Shown: positions 18,383-28,160 of the stretch, piece by piece
Layout: every line of letters begins with the position of its first letter
Numbering within the stretch: the first letter of the stretch is position 1
Assembly: GCA_045430345.1 (NCBI GenBank)
Contig: JAILXT010000008.1
Location: forward strand, 95,092-159,091
DNA from: Agarilytica sp045430345
GTDB lineage: Bacteria > Pseudomonadota > Gammaproteobacteria > Pseudomonadales > Cellvibrionaceae
DNA length: 64,000 nt
Direction of reading: 5' to 3'
The notes under the pieces: model-generated
The model's input: only the letters and a program-made list of their open reading frames with translations
Database searches by the model: none
What the model was told of the DNA's origin: nothing
Translations under genes and position numbers: made by a program

Positions 18383-20519
18383 GAATCTGTCCTTTTTGTA
18401 ACGCTTCGATTACTTTGTCTTTCGGACCATCAGCGACAACTTTCCCTGCATCTAATACGATCACACGACTGACCAAATTTAGAAGTGTTGTCTTGTGAGT
18501 CACAAGTAACGCAGTTCTACCTTTTAACTCATCTTGAAGGCTCGTCATTAATTTATTTTCGCTCGCGTTATCCATAGCAGTACTTGGTTCATCCATTAGC
18601 ATTATGGGAGGACTATTCACCAAGCCTCTTGCGACACTAATCGCTTGTCGTTGACCACCAGAAAGGCTCTCACCCCGCTCACCGATCATCCGCTCAAACC
18701 CTTTCGGGTGGCTATCCACAAAATCATTAACACCCGCAACACCGGCCACACGAATTATCTCTTCGTCAGAAATTACCTGATGCCGAAACGCGATATTATC
18801 CCGAATATTTCCATAAAATAAGACGCTATCTTGCGGGACATAACCAATGTTATCTCTAAGCTCAGCAGGGTCGATCTGAGTCATATCAATCCCATCGATC
18901 AGAACAGCCCCCCTGGTCGGTCGATACAAACCCATAAGTAATTTATGTAATGTTGATTTACCTGAACCGATACGACCAATTATCGCAACTTTTTCTCCGG
19001 ACTTAATTTTAAACGAAACGCCCGACAAACTGCTGTTGGTTTCATTTGGGTAAGTAAATTCAACACCTCTAAACTCTACATCGCCCTGAAAGCTCAATCG
19101 CTCAACAAACTTTCGACCCTCAGGCCGTTCTTGCTCACCATCTACGATTTCGTCTAGGGATTCCAACGCTAATTTGGACTGCTGGTACTGAACCAATAAT
19201 CCTGATATTTGAGCCAAAGGCGCTAGCGCGCGACCAACCAAGATAACGCACGCAATAAGTGCACCCTGCGTTAAGTTGTTCTCTGAAATACTATAAACAC
19301 CAACAATCACGACAAACACTGATGACATCTGCAATACAAACGAAGCAAATGTAGCGGCACTCGTCGAGAAAAAACGCCAACGGACACCCCAATAGGCCAG
19401 CGTACCCACTGCCGCTTCCCACTTACGTAGTATTTTACTCTCTGCACCCAAGCCTTTTAATGTTTCGAGGTTGGTTAACGCTTCAACCAATGTTGCGTTT
19501 TTTTGTGCCGACGCTAAAAATGTCTGGGCCACCAAAGCCTTTAACTTACCTTGAATAAATAGTGCATAAGCCAAAATTATCGGCACGGCAATAACAGGCA
19601 CCCAAACGATTGGCCCGCCTATATACGCCACAACAATGAGGAACAATATAACGAATGGAAGATCCACTAAGGTCGACACGGTTGCCGAGGTTATAAAATT
19701 ACGAATAGTCTCAAACTCACGGACACGACTCGCAAAAGCGCCGACAGATTTGGGGTGAATCGAATAATGCGCCCCAAGCACTTTTTCTAAAATAAACGAC
19801 GACAGCAGGACGTCCGCCTTTTTCCCGGCGATTTCAATAAAGTAGGTCCTGAGCAGACGCAAAATCAAATCGAAACCAAACACGACCAGCACACCGATAG
19901 CCAAGGCCCAGAGTGTTTCAATCGCATTGTTTGGCACAACCCTATCGTATACATTCATCACGAATAGCGGGTTCGCCAACACAAAGATATTAATCATAAA
20001 GGACGCTATGAGTACGTCACGATAAATTCGCCAGTTTTTGGCGAGGGTTCCCCAAAACCAATGAATTTCAACGCCAGACAAATCGACTTCTATTCGATTT
20101 TCGGTCTCGTCCATCGCTTTAGTCAAAACACAATATCCAGAATACTTCTGGTCTAATTCTGAAAGTGAAAGTGTTTTTACCTCACCATCTTCTGAATCAA
20201 ATATTCGCGCCTCACCGTTTTTGGATATCCGCTCAAGCACCACCGCCCGATTATCCTCCATCAACAGGACCAAAGGCATTGTAAGTGTCGATATATTAGG
20301 CAAAGGACGCTTATTGATTTTTGCTTCGATTGTGACCCGCTGCGCCGCACGTGTAAAAAGTTCAGGGGTTAAGCGCCCATTGACCAAAGGCAAGCCCGCA
20401 GTTAACGATGAGCGGGTCGCCTTACGCCCCTCTTCTGCACAAATATAAAGCAGCGACTCCAATAAGGAATCTTTATTAGACGCGGGCGGTTGACTGGTAG
20501 AAACGGATGAAGTGTTCAT
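18375..20519 (-). CDS. Type I secretion ABC transporter (LapB-like) with inactive C39-like domain
   Basis: 714 residues. The N-terminal part (about 15-140) resembles a C39 peptidase domain without the catalytic cysteine-histidine set, typical of transporters of uncleaved RTX substrates. Membrane helices span about 165-440 (FMINIFVLANPLFVMNVYDR). The nucleotide-binding domain has Walker A IGRIGSGKST, the signature LSGGQRQAISVARG and Walker B IMLMDEPSTAMD. It powers export of the adhesin through the LapC/TolC-like conduit. It is first gene of a two-gene operon with the fusion protein. Confidence 0.94.
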   Translation of the reverse strand: MNTSSVSTSQPPASNKDSLLESLLYICAEEGRKATRSSLTAGLPLVNGRLTPELFTRAAQRVTIEAKINKRPLPNISTLTMPLVLLMEDNRAVVLERISKNGEARIFDSEDGEVKTLSLSELDQKYSGYCVLTKAMDETENRIEVDLSGVEIHWFWGTLAKNWRIYRDVLIASFMINIFVLANPLFVMNVYDRVVPNNAIETLWALAIGVLVVFGFDLILRLLRTYFIEIAGKKADVLLSSFILEKVLGAHYSIHPKSVGAFASRVREFETIRNFITSATVSTLVDLPFVILFLIVVAYIGGPIVWVPVIAVPIILAYALFIQGKLKALVAQTFLASAQKNATLVEALTNLETLKGLGAESKILRKWEAAVGTLAYWGVRWRFFSTSAATFASFVLQMSSVFVVIVGVYSISENNLTQGALIACVILVGRALAPLAQISGLLVQYQQSKLALESLDEIVDGEQERPEGRKFVERLSFQGDVEFRGVEFTYPNETNSSLSGVSFKIKSGEKVAIIGRIGSGKSTLHKLLMGLYRPTRGAVLIDGIDMTQIDPAELRDNIGYVPQDSVLFYGNIRDNIAFRHQVISDEEIIRVAGVAGVNDFVDSHPKGFERMIGERGESLSGGQRQAISVARGLVNSPPIMLMDEPSTAMDNASENKLMTSLQDELKGRTALLVTHKTTLLNLVSRVIVLDAGKVVADGPKDKVIEALQKGQIRA

Positions 20520-20713
20520 AGGCCTTCAGTTAAGCATGTACCGTGTTAACTATGCAGCACAGACGATGATTACGTTTACATGTTAGAGGCACCCCTCAGA
20601 TCAGCGAGAAGCGCAAGCACACTCCAATAGGAGGCAGCCACGGTTGAATAATAGGCCATATGCCTAAAAAAAGAAAAGGTGTGATTCAGCTAGGCTTCTC
20701 TAGCGACCTAACA

Positions 20714-21175
20714 TCAATTGGAAAATAAACGAAACACGCTATCCGGAGTGAAACCACGAGAAACCATAAAGCGGACTCTACGTGCTTTTTCCTTAGTATC
20801 CTCGATTGGGGTGTTAGCAAATTTTTTGGTATAGACCTCGTCAGCTAATTCGAACCAATCTTCATCTTCCTCATAGATATACGCCGCGATCAGGTATTCA
20901 CTTACACCTCGTTGACGTAACTCTTGCTTGATGAACTTTGGCCCTTTGCCTTGTCCTTTTTTTGAGCGAATAAACAGTTCAACAAAGCGTTCTTCACTCT
21001 GTAAATTCGCTTCTGCCAAATTGGCCAGCTGTCTTTCTACTTTGTCTGCGTCAGGGAACTTACGAGAAAGCTTGGACAATAATTCTTGCTTAGAGTGCTC
21101 ACGTCGTGCAAGCAGAGAGAGTGCGGCGCTTTTTATTGCTTGATCTTCAGACGCCGAGAAATCAGTTACCATCAT
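20714..21175 (-). CDS. recX: RecA regulatory protein RecX
   Basis: 153 residues. It shows the RecX pattern of three-helix repeats: ALSLLARREHSKQELLSKL near the start, then FIRSKKGQGKGPKFIKQELR and a C-terminal RRVRFMVSRGFTPDSVFRLF. RecX binds RecA filaments and limits recombinase and coprotease activity. It lies 265 bases downstream of recA in the same orientation, the conserved order. The start is one of two adjacent ATGs (21175 or 21172), neither with a strong Shine-Dalgarno. Confidence 0.93.
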   Translation of the reverse strand: MMVTDFSASEDQAIKSAALSLLARREHSKQELLSKLSRKFPDADKVERQLANLAEANLQSEERFVELFIRSKKGQGKGPKFIKQELRQRGVSEYLIAAYIYEEDEDWFELADEVYTKKFANTPIEDTKEKARRVRFMVSRGFTPDSVFRLFSN

Positions 21176-21440
21176 ATATATTAGCCGTTCTTAAAATACT
21201 ACAAATTACTCATTATTTTTATTATTAAAATCCCTATTGAGACATAGCGCCGCTATTCTCAGAGTCCTTTTTCCTTTTTCTACTACAACCGATAGCTGGC
21301 ATTCCGATAAGCCATACCCGTGTCCGTCGCTCCTTTGCTTACGACGTATAGCGTATAGAAGGCCAGGGATTCTACAGAGCTATTCAGTCTAACCATAGCC
21401 CTGTAGTGAATTTCTTATCCCAATATGCCAACTTTGTGCG

Positions 21441-22472
21441 CTAGGCCTCTTCTTCCTTCGCTAGAGCTTCACCAACAGCAGGCTCAACACCGAGTAACTC
21501 GGACTTAATCTTGCTCTCTAAGAATTCGGCGATATCCGCATGCTCCCTCAAGTATTGAATAGCATTGGCCTTGCCTTGGCCTATTTTGTCACCGTTGTAG
21601 CTATACCAGGCACCCGCTTTATCGACGAGACCCAATTTAACACCATAATCCACGATTTCACCCAAACGATTTATCCCTTCACCATACAGGATTTGAAATT
21701 CCGTCTGCTTAAATGGCGGCGCAACTTTATTTTTGACTACTTTTACCCTGGTTTCAGAGCCAACGACTTCATCGCCATCTTTTACTGCACCGATTCGACG
21801 AATATCAAGACGAACCGAGGAATAAAACTTCAACGCATTACCACCAGTAGTGGTTTCTGGATTACCAAACATAACCCCGATTTTCATACGGATTTGGTTG
21901 ATGAAAATGGCCATGCAGTTAGCATTTTTAATATTGCCGGTAATCTTTCTTAAGGCTTGAGACATTAAACGAGCTTGCAACCCAACATGGTGATCACCCA
22001 TATCGCCCTCAATCTCCGCTTTTGGCGTAAGCGCAGCAACGGAATCGACGACGATCACATCAATAGCGCCTGAACGTACCAACATGTCTGCAACCTCTAG
22101 CGCCTGCTCACCTGTATCTGGCTGAGAAACAATAAGGTCATCAACATTTACACCTAATTTTTCGGCGTATAACGGGTCAAGAGCGTGTTCAGCATCAATA
22201 AAGGCACAAGTGCCGCCTTTCTTCTGAGCTTCTGCAATGACCTGTAAAGTGAGCGTGGTTTTACCTGATGATTCAGGACCAAAAATCTCGACGATTCGCC
22301 CCCGAGGAAGACCACCAATACCGAGAGCAACATCCAAACCAAGGGACCCGGTTGAAACGCTTGGAATCGCTTGCCTTTCCTGATCCCCCATACGCATTAC
22401 GGTACCCTTACCAAACTGTCTATCAATTTGAGTAAGTGCTGCTTGAAGTGCTTTTTCTTTATTGCTGTCCAT
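21441..22472 (-). CDS. recA: Recombinase A
   Basis: 343 residues from ATG 22472 (MDSNKEKALQAALTQIDRQF), with AAAGGTGATGG ahead; a longer frame from 22526 is rejected since homologues begin here. Walker A is FGPESSGKTT, Walker B VIVVDSVAALTP; the L2 loop region TTTGGNALKFYSS is intact. RecA coats single-stranded DNA for strand exchange and triggers LexA self-cleavage. A LexA box lies about 90 bases upstream. recX follows. Confidence 0.98.
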   Translation of the reverse strand: MDSNKEKALQAALTQIDRQFGKGTVMRMGDQERQAIPSVSTGSLGLDVALGIGGLPRGRIVEIFGPESSGKTTLTLQVIAEAQKKGGTCAFIDAEHALDPLYAEKLGVNVDDLIVSQPDTGEQALEVADMLVRSGAIDVIVVDSVAALTPKAEIEGDMGDHHVGLQARLMSQALRKITGNIKNANCMAIFINQIRMKIGVMFGNPETTTGGNALKFYSSVRLDIRRIGAVKDGDEVVGSETRVKVVKNKVAPPFKQTEFQILYGEGINRLGEIVDYGVKLGLVDKAGAWYSYNGDKIGQGKANAIQYLREHADIAEFLESKIKSELLGVEPAVGEALAKEEEA

Positions 22473-22562
22473 TAAACCATCACCTTTGTATATCGTTATA
22501 TATTTTGTACCCACGTTGAATTCCATTCGTGTAGTGGATAAACATAGAGTAATCCAATATTA

Positions 22563-22578
22563 CTGTATACGCAAACAG
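22563..22578. promoter_or_regulatory. LexA (SOS) box of recA
   Basis: The sequence CTGTATACGCAAACAG matches CTG-N10-CAG with an AT-rich centre. It lies about 90 bases before the recA start, between recA and pncC, and fits damage-inducible expression of recA. It is on both strands by symmetry. Confidence 0.85.
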
Positions 22579-22608
22579 TAATATGTTTTTATACAGTGGT
22601 TGTGCTAA

Positions 22609-23103
22609 TTATTTATCTTTCACAGAAGTAAACCTCAGCAAAATTTCCAAAGCCTTCATCGTCGATTGACCCCGGACCTGCTCGCGATCACCCTCAAACA
22701 TAAACTGTGAAGTTTCGACTCTTGTGCTAGAACCGACCGCAAAACATACCGTACCCACAGGCTTGTCCTCAGAGCCACCGCCGGGACCCGCTATCCCTGT
22801 AATTGCCACGCCGATGTCAGACTGCGACTGGCGAAGCGCCCCTTCCACCATCGCTTTGGCAACTTCCTTACTGACAGCGCCATGGGCCCCAAGTAACTCA
22901 CTAGATACACCGAGTAAACGGCATTTCATATCGTTGCTATAGGTGATAAACCCGGCCTGAAACCACTCGGAGCTCCCTGGAATATCGGTGATTGCTCGCG
23001 CCACACCTCCGGCGGTGCAGGATTCAGCCGTCGTCACAACGAGGCCCTGTTGTGCGAGACTTTGCCCTAAAATCAGCGCCTGGCTGTAGGTAGAATTAGA
23101 CAT
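22609..23103 (-). CDS. pncC: Nicotinamide-nucleotide amidohydrolase (CinA C-terminal family)
   Basis: 164 residues, the size of stand-alone CinA-C proteins. The motifs TAESCTAGGVARAITDIPGS and GITGIAGPGGGSEDKPVGTV are the family hallmarks, including the catalytic Ser in ESC. It converts NMN to nicotinate mononucleotide in pyridine salvage. It is upstream of recA, the usual place. The recA LexA box falls between, so the two genes probably respond differently. Confidence 0.95.
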   Translation of the reverse strand: MSNSTYSQALILGQSLAQQGLVVTTAESCTAGGVARAITDIPGSSEWFQAGFITYSNDMKCRLLGVSSELLGAHGAVSKEVAKAMVEGALRQSQSDIGVAITGIAGPGGGSEDKPVGTVCFAVGSSTRVETSQFMFEGDREQVRGQSTMKALEILLRFTSVKDK

Positions 23104-23294
23104 TGAGAAAACATAGGGGATGCCGCATGAATATGCAATAGATTGATCTTCAGTTTAAAAAGAATATCTACCTCTTGGCTTCAGACCACTTCTTTTGCGT
23201 CATTGAAGCGAAGAGCTTGCTAAAATTATATATACTGCCGTCTGATTATCACGTCCAATCGTCACACATAAGACATGCGCGCCAAGGAAATATT

Positions 23295-23747
23295 ATGAAA
23301 AAACTGATTATTAAAAGCATCCTAATGATCTGTATTTTTATGGGGATATCTCAATACTTTGTATACATCATGACCGGGAAATCCCCCTTAGACGGATTCA
23401 AAACCCCTGACTTGTCGTTTGGAACAAATGATATAAAAAACGCGGTAACTGGGGGCAAACAAACAGTTTATAAATGGGTCGACGAAAATGGCGTAACCCA
23501 ATACACCGCGGAACCACCGCCAGAACAGGCCGTCACAACAGTTGAATTGGACCCAAACATGAATATCGTTAGGGGTATCGAGATGCCAGAAGAAGAAAAG
23601 GAAAAAGCACCTCCAAAGGTTGCTTTACCCGAAGGCCCTATATACAGTCCCAAATCTGTCAAAAAGCTTATGGATGATGCACAAAACGTTCAAAAATTAT
23701 TGGATGACCGTTTCAAGGAACAAGAAAAAGCACTCCAAGACATATAG
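23295..23747 (+). CDS. DUF4124 domain protein with an N-terminal membrane anchor
   Basis: 150 residues from ATG 23295, with AAGGAAA 6 bases before; an earlier in-frame start is possible but lacks a site. One hydrophobic segment (about 4-27, ILMICIFMGISQYFVYI) anchors the protein. The DUF4124 signature VYKWVDENGVTQYTAEPPPE is at about 57-76, followed by a charged proline-rich linker and a short C-terminal coiled coil. The domain occurs in envelope proteins of gammaproteobacteria; function is not known. It lies 132 bases ahead of mutS. Confidence 0.85.
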   Translation: MKKLIIKSILMICIFMGISQYFVYIMTGKSPLDGFKTPDLSFGTNDIKNAVTGGKQTVYKWVDENGVTQYTAEPPPEQAVTTVELDPNMNIVRGIEMPEEEKEKAPPKVALPEGPIYSPKSVKKLMDDAQNVQKLLDDRFKEQEKALQDI

Positions 23748-23879
23748 CCTCTGCGATAAGCAATTCCATATTACTGACTTTTTGAGCCTGGAGTTGGCCT
23801 CTCAGCCAGCCCCAACGGTCACTTGTCGCTACATGATGAATGGCCTATTGTGCCGACTACCTACCCCCCTAAAAAACAT

Positions 23880-26444
23880 ATGACCACAGAAAAACAACAC
23901 ACCCCCATGATGCAGCAATATCTGCGCATCAAATCCGACCACCCCCATGAACTTGTTTTTTATCGAATGGGTGATTTTTACGAGCTGTTTTTCGATGATG
24001 CAAAAAAAGCGGCTCAACTCCTCGATGTCACGCTTACGGCCCGAGGAAAATCAGGCGGAGAACCCATTCCAATGTGCGGCGTGCCTCACCACGCAGCGGA
24101 AAATTACCTAGCGAAACTGGTTAAACTCGGCGTATCAGTCGCGATATGCGAACAAATTGGAGATCCAGCAACCTCAAAAGGGCCTGTGGAACGCAAGGTT
24201 ATGCGTGTTGTAACACCCGGAACAGTCAGTGATGAAGCCCTGCTCGACGAATCCAGAGACAATCTTTTAGTTGCTTACTACCAAGGCGCAGAAGGGTTCG
24301 GTATTTCCAGTTTAGACATGGGCAGCGGCCGCTTTGTCGTGTTTGATGCCCCAGACGAAACCGCGCTAATTGACGAGATCGCACGTTTACGCCCAGCAGA
24401 GCTTTTGGCCCAGGATAGTATTAGTCATCCAAATATTTTAAGCGAGAGAGCAGGCTTTCGACTTCGCCCTGAGTGGGAGTTTGATAACGACAGTGCCTTA
24501 AAACAACTTTCTAAGCATTTCAAAACACAGGACCTGGGCGGTTTTGGATGTGATCACTTACTTGCTGTCAATGCCGCTGGCTGCCTACTTTCCTATGCAC
24601 AGGAAACCCAAAGAACATCGCTCGAGCATATTGCTTCGTTACAAGTTGAGCACCCAGACAACCGAGTGACGCTGGACGCTGCCACAAGACGTAATTTAGA
24701 GATAGACGTTAACCTCACCGGCGGCGAGGAGAATACCCTGTATAGCGTGCTCAACACCTCTAGCACCGCAATGGGTAGCCGGCTACTGAGACGCTGGCTA
24801 AACCTGCCGCTACGCCAAAAAGAAACACTCGAACAGCGACAGGACGCGATCCGCGACCTCCTCAATAATTACCTATTCGAACAAGTGAGTGGGCCGCTAA
24901 AAGATATTGGAGACCTAGAGAGAATCCTTACGCGTGTCGCCCTTCGATCAGCAAGACCAAGAGACTTATCTCGTCTTTGCAGTTCACTTGCCCAATACCC
25001 ACTGCTTCAGCAGCTGATAGGAAACACTCAATCGGAAGGACTACAACTACTCGCAAACCAAATCCGTGAATTTCCCGATTTAGTGGAGCTGTTGAATAAG
25101 GCCCTCATCGAAAATCCCCCTGTTGTTATTCGAGAAGGTGGCGTCATTGCGGAAGGCTACGACGAAGAGCTCGATGAACTACGGGGCATCAGTACAAATG
25201 CAGGCGACTACCTCGTTCGCCTGGAAACTCAAGAGCGAGAAAAAACAGGCCTATCGACATTAAAAGTTGGCTACAACCGCGTACACGGCTATTACATTGA
25301 AATCAGTAAATCCCAAGCAGCCGAAGCGCCTGCCGAATACATTCGCCGGCAAACACTCAAAAACGCCGAACGTTTTATTACCCCCGAGCTTAAAGTCTTT
25401 GAAGATAAAGCCTTATCTGCGAAAAGCCGCGCACTATCGCGAGAAAAAGCACTTTACGACGAACTGATCGAAACCTTAAATACCCACTTAGGGCCACTCC
25501 AAATAGCCGCCGCTGCCGTCGCTCAACTGGATGTCCTGAATGTGCTGGCCGAGCGTGCCGAACAACTCAAACTTGTATGCCCCACCCTATCGAATAATAG
25601 CGGGATTGAAATCGAGCAAGGGCGACATCTTGTGGTGGAGCAAGTGCTCGACACGCCCTTTGTACCAAACGATACGACGCTAGATAACACCCAGCGCATG
25701 ATGGTCATCACGGGGCCCAACATGGGCGGTAAATCAACTTACATGCGCCAAACCGCGCTGATCACTTTGCTTGCTCAAATAGGCAGCTATGTCCCCGCCA
25801 CCAAATGTGACATCGGTTTGGTCGACCGTATCTTCACGCGCATAGGCTCTTCAGATGATCTTGCAGGCGGTCGCTCAACCTTCATGGTAGAAATGACAGA
25901 AACCGCAAACATCTTAAACAACGCAACCGATAAGAGCCTCGTGCTAATGGACGAAATTGGGCGCGGTACAAGTACTTACGATGGGCTTTCGCTCGCCTGG
26001 GCAAGCGTGGAACATTTGGCGAAAAAAATTAAGGCCTTCACCTTATTTGCCACACACTACTTCGAGATAACATCGCTCGCAGAAACCCTTGAACACGTTG
26101 TGAATATTCATCTAGATGCAACGGAACACAACGACAGCATTGTATTCCTCCACAATATTCAACGCGGGCCTGCCAGTAAGAGCTACGGTCTACAAGTCGC
26201 AAAACTCGCCGGCATCCCGGATATTGTGGTGAATCTCGCTAAGATACAGTTGGCGGCACTCGAAGCACCAAGCACTGCTTCGGCGGCCCCATCACCCTCC
26301 CCCAATACTTTTCAAGCCGACCTTTTCAGCGGCCAGGAACCCAGTAAAGTTGAAACTGCGCTTGAAGAGATGAACCCTGACGAGCTAACCCCAAGAGAGG
26401 CCTTACAAGCCCTGTACGACCTAAAAGCAAAACTAATCGAATAA
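23880..26444 (+). CDS. mutS: DNA mismatch repair protein MutS
   Basis: 854 residues from ATG 23880 (MTTEKQHTPMMQQYLRIK), matching the N terminus of homologues; an upstream TTG frame is not needed. The mismatch-reading FYRMGDFYELF (Phe-x-Glu wedge) is at about 28-38. The ATPase has Walker A TGPNMGGKST, Walker B VLMDEIGRGTSTYDG, and an HTH end. MutS recognises mismatches and recruits MutL. No clear Shine-Dalgarno precedes the chosen start. fdxA follows 88 bases downstream, the order known from Pseudomonas. Confidence 0.97.
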   Translation: MTTEKQHTPMMQQYLRIKSDHPHELVFYRMGDFYELFFDDAKKAAQLLDVTLTARGKSGGEPIPMCGVPHHAAENYLAKLVKLGVSVAICEQIGDPATSKGPVERKVMRVVTPGTVSDEALLDESRDNLLVAYYQGAEGFGISSLDMGSGRFVVFDAPDETALIDEIARLRPAELLAQDSISHPNILSERAGFRLRPEWEFDNDSALKQLSKHFKTQDLGGFGCDHLLAVNAAGCLLSYAQETQRTSLEHIASLQVEHPDNRVTLDAATRRNLEIDVNLTGGEENTLYSVLNTSSTAMGSRLLRRWLNLPLRQKETLEQRQDAIRDLLNNYLFEQVSGPLKDIGDLERILTRVALRSARPRDLSRLCSSLAQYPLLQQLIGNTQSEGLQLLANQIREFPDLVELLNKALIENPPVVIREGGVIAEGYDEELDELRGISTNAGDYLVRLETQEREKTGLSTLKVGYNRVHGYYIEISKSQAAEAPAEYIRRQTLKNAERFITPELKVFEDKALSAKSRALSREKALYDELIETLNTHLGPLQIAAAAVAQLDVLNVLAERAEQLKLVCPTLSNNSGIEIEQGRHLVVEQVLDTPFVPNDTTLDNTQRMMVITGPNMGGKSTYMRQTALITLLAQIGSYVPATKCDIGLVDRIFTRIGSSDDLAGGRSTFMVEMTETANILNNATDKSLVLMDEIGRGTSTYDGLSLAWASVEHLAKKIKAFTLFATHYFEITSLAETLEHVVNIHLDATEHNDSIVFLHNIQRGPASKSYGLQVAKLAGIPDIVVNLAKIQLAALEAPSTASAAPSPSPNTFQADLFSGQEPSKVETALEEMNPDELTPREALQALYDLKAKLIE

Positions 26445-26532
26445 ACTTAGACTCAACGGGAATATGACAGGGTATTCCGACATTACCCCTATCCTGCTAG
26501 AATGCCGCCTCAAATTTTAGGAGATTGGCTCT

Positions 26533-26856
26533 ATGACGTTCGTAGTGGGCGAAAACTGCATCAAATGTAAGCACACCGATTGTGTGGAAGTGTGTCCCGT
26601 GGATTGCTTTTACGAAGGCCCCAATTTCCTTGTGATTCATCCAGACGAGTGCATTGATTGCGCACTTTGTGAACCAGAATGTCCAGTCGACGCTATTTTC
26701 GCTGAAGACGAATTGCCTGCCGGACAAGAAGCCTTTCTTGAGCTTAATACTGAACTTGCAGAAGTATGGCCAAACATTACTGAGAAAAAAGACGCGCCTG
26801 CCGATGCTGAGGAGTGGGATGGTGTTGAAGGGAAATTAAAGCACTTAGAACGCTAG
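26533..26856 (+). CDS. fdxA: Seven-iron ferredoxin FdxA
   Basis: 107 residues. The cluster ligands are CIKCKHTDCVEVCPVDCFYEG (cysteines at 9, 12, 16, 20, 24 by family numbering) and CIDCALCEPECPVDAIF, fitting one [3Fe-4S] and one [4Fe-4S] centre. The C-terminal extension is typical of the Azotobacter-type ferredoxin. It is a cytoplasmic electron carrier; the partner is not known. TTTTAGGAGATTGGCTCT gives a Shine-Dalgarno. It converges on rpoS through a shared terminator. Confidence 0.95.
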   Translation: MTFVVGENCIKCKHTDCVEVCPVDCFYEGPNFLVIHPDECIDCALCEPECPVDAIFAEDELPAGQEAFLELNTELAEVWPNITEKKDAPADAEEWDGVEGKLKHLER

Positions 26857-26877
26857 CCTCTCAGTAAAAATACAATC

Positions 26878-26907
26878 AAAAAAGCCGCGATTATCGCGGC
26901 TTTTTTA
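26878..26907. terminator. Bidirectional terminator between fdxA and rpoS
   Basis: AAAAAAGCCGCGAT and ATCGCGGCTTTTTT form a perfect symmetric stem with A and T runs on each side, so it can end both converging transcripts. Confidence 0.95.
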
Positions 26908-26935
26908 TATCTTACAAACCTTAGGAAAACTGCGT

Positions 26936-27979
26936 TTATTGCGCGCCAAACAAAGAGCTCGCATCCAAACCTTGTTTTTCCAAAATATCCCGTAGACGAC
27001 GTAGCGCTTCCACTTGGATTTGACGAACACGCTCACGAGTCAAACCAATTTCTCGGCCCACCTCTTCCAACGTGCTTGTCTCATGTCCTCGTAAACCGAA
27101 ACGGCGAGCAACCACTTCACGCTGCTTCTCACACAACTCATCTAACCAGGAATCCAAGCTTGTACTAAGATCACTGTCTTGAAGCAGTTGTACAGGGTCG
27201 GAAACTTGTTGATCGGGCACTGTATCAACAACGGTTTTATCTGAAGAAGGTCCAACAGCAACATCCATCGATGTTACACGCTCGTTTAAAGCGAGCATTT
27301 TTTCAACATCTGCAACCGGCTTATCCAATAAAGTGGCGATCTCATCTGCAGAGGGTTCGTGGTCAAGCTTTTGAGAAAGCTCCCGAGCCGCACGCAAATA
27401 TACGTTCAACTCTTTAACCACATGAATAGGTAAACGAATCGTACGCGTTTGGTTCATAATGGCTCGTTCGATTGTTTGCCGAATCCACCACGTCGCGTAA
27501 GTAGAGAATCTAAAACCGCGCTCAGGGTCGAATTTTTCAACCGCGCGAATCAAGCCCAGGTTACCTTCTTCAATAAGGTCTAATAAGGCCAGGCCGCGAT
27601 TTACATAGCGTCGCGATATCTTGACCACGAGGCGTAAATTACTTTCAATCATGCGCTTGCGAGAAGCTTCACAGCCTTTTAAGGCTTTGCGTGCGAAATA
27701 CACTTCTTCTTCGGCACTCAATAAGGGGGAGAAACCAATTTCATTCAGGTACAACTGCGTCGCATCAAGCGTTTTCTGATACGAATCGTCTACGTCGTCA
27801 TCTTTTTTGGCTTTCGCTTTAGGCTTTGCCTTAGCTTTAGGCTTCGCTTTAGCTTTAGTCGCTTTTTTTGCTGTTTTGGCTTTTACTGCTGGCGCTTCAT
27901 CGAATGAAGCGTCCGACATTACTAACATCGCGTCGACTTCGCCACCTGAAGATACTGCTTCGAGTTCTTGTACTGACAT
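26936..27979 (-). CDS. rpoS: RNA polymerase sigma factor RpoS with lysine/alanine-rich N-terminal insert
   Basis: 347 residues. Region 1.2 begins DATQLYLNEIGFSPLLSAEE, region 2 has GLALLDLIEEGNLGLIRAVE and RFSTYATWWIRQTIERAIMN, region 3 NVYLRAARELSQKLDHEPS and region 4 RFGLRGHETSTLEEVG with the HTH LTRERVRQIQVEALRRLR. It directs general stress and stationary-phase transcription. Residues about 32-59 form a KAKAKPKAKAK-type basic tract, followed by an acidic patch DDDVDD, an addition not seen in E. coli RpoS. nlpD is the next gene upstream, as usual, and likely carries an rpoS promoter. Confidence 0.96.
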   Translation of the reverse strand: MSVQELEAVSSGGEVDAMLVMSDASFDEAPAVKAKTAKKATKAKAKPKAKAKPKAKAKKDDDVDDSYQKTLDATQLYLNEIGFSPLLSAEEEVYFARKALKGCEASRKRMIESNLRLVVKISRRYVNRGLALLDLIEEGNLGLIRAVEKFDPERGFRFSTYATWWIRQTIERAIMNQTRTIRLPIHVVKELNVYLRAARELSQKLDHEPSADEIATLLDKPVADVEKMLALNERVTSMDVAVGPSSDKTVVDTVPDQQVSDPVQLLQDSDLSTSLDSWLDELCEKQREVVARRFGLRGHETSTLEEVGREIGLTRERVRQIQVEALRRLRDILEKQGLDASSLFGAQ

Positions 27980-28160
27980 GACCGTGTTCCCCTTATGACC
28001 GTTCTTTTATGATGCGAAACTACATGGTTTTCGCGTTTGTTATTAGATGGTATAAGCCCAATTTGTTAAGCATCGTCATCTAAGCACATCGAGGCAGGCG
28101 TTAAAAAATACACCACCTGTTAAGTATTTCGGCCATGATGGAAAATCTTTAAAAGATTTT

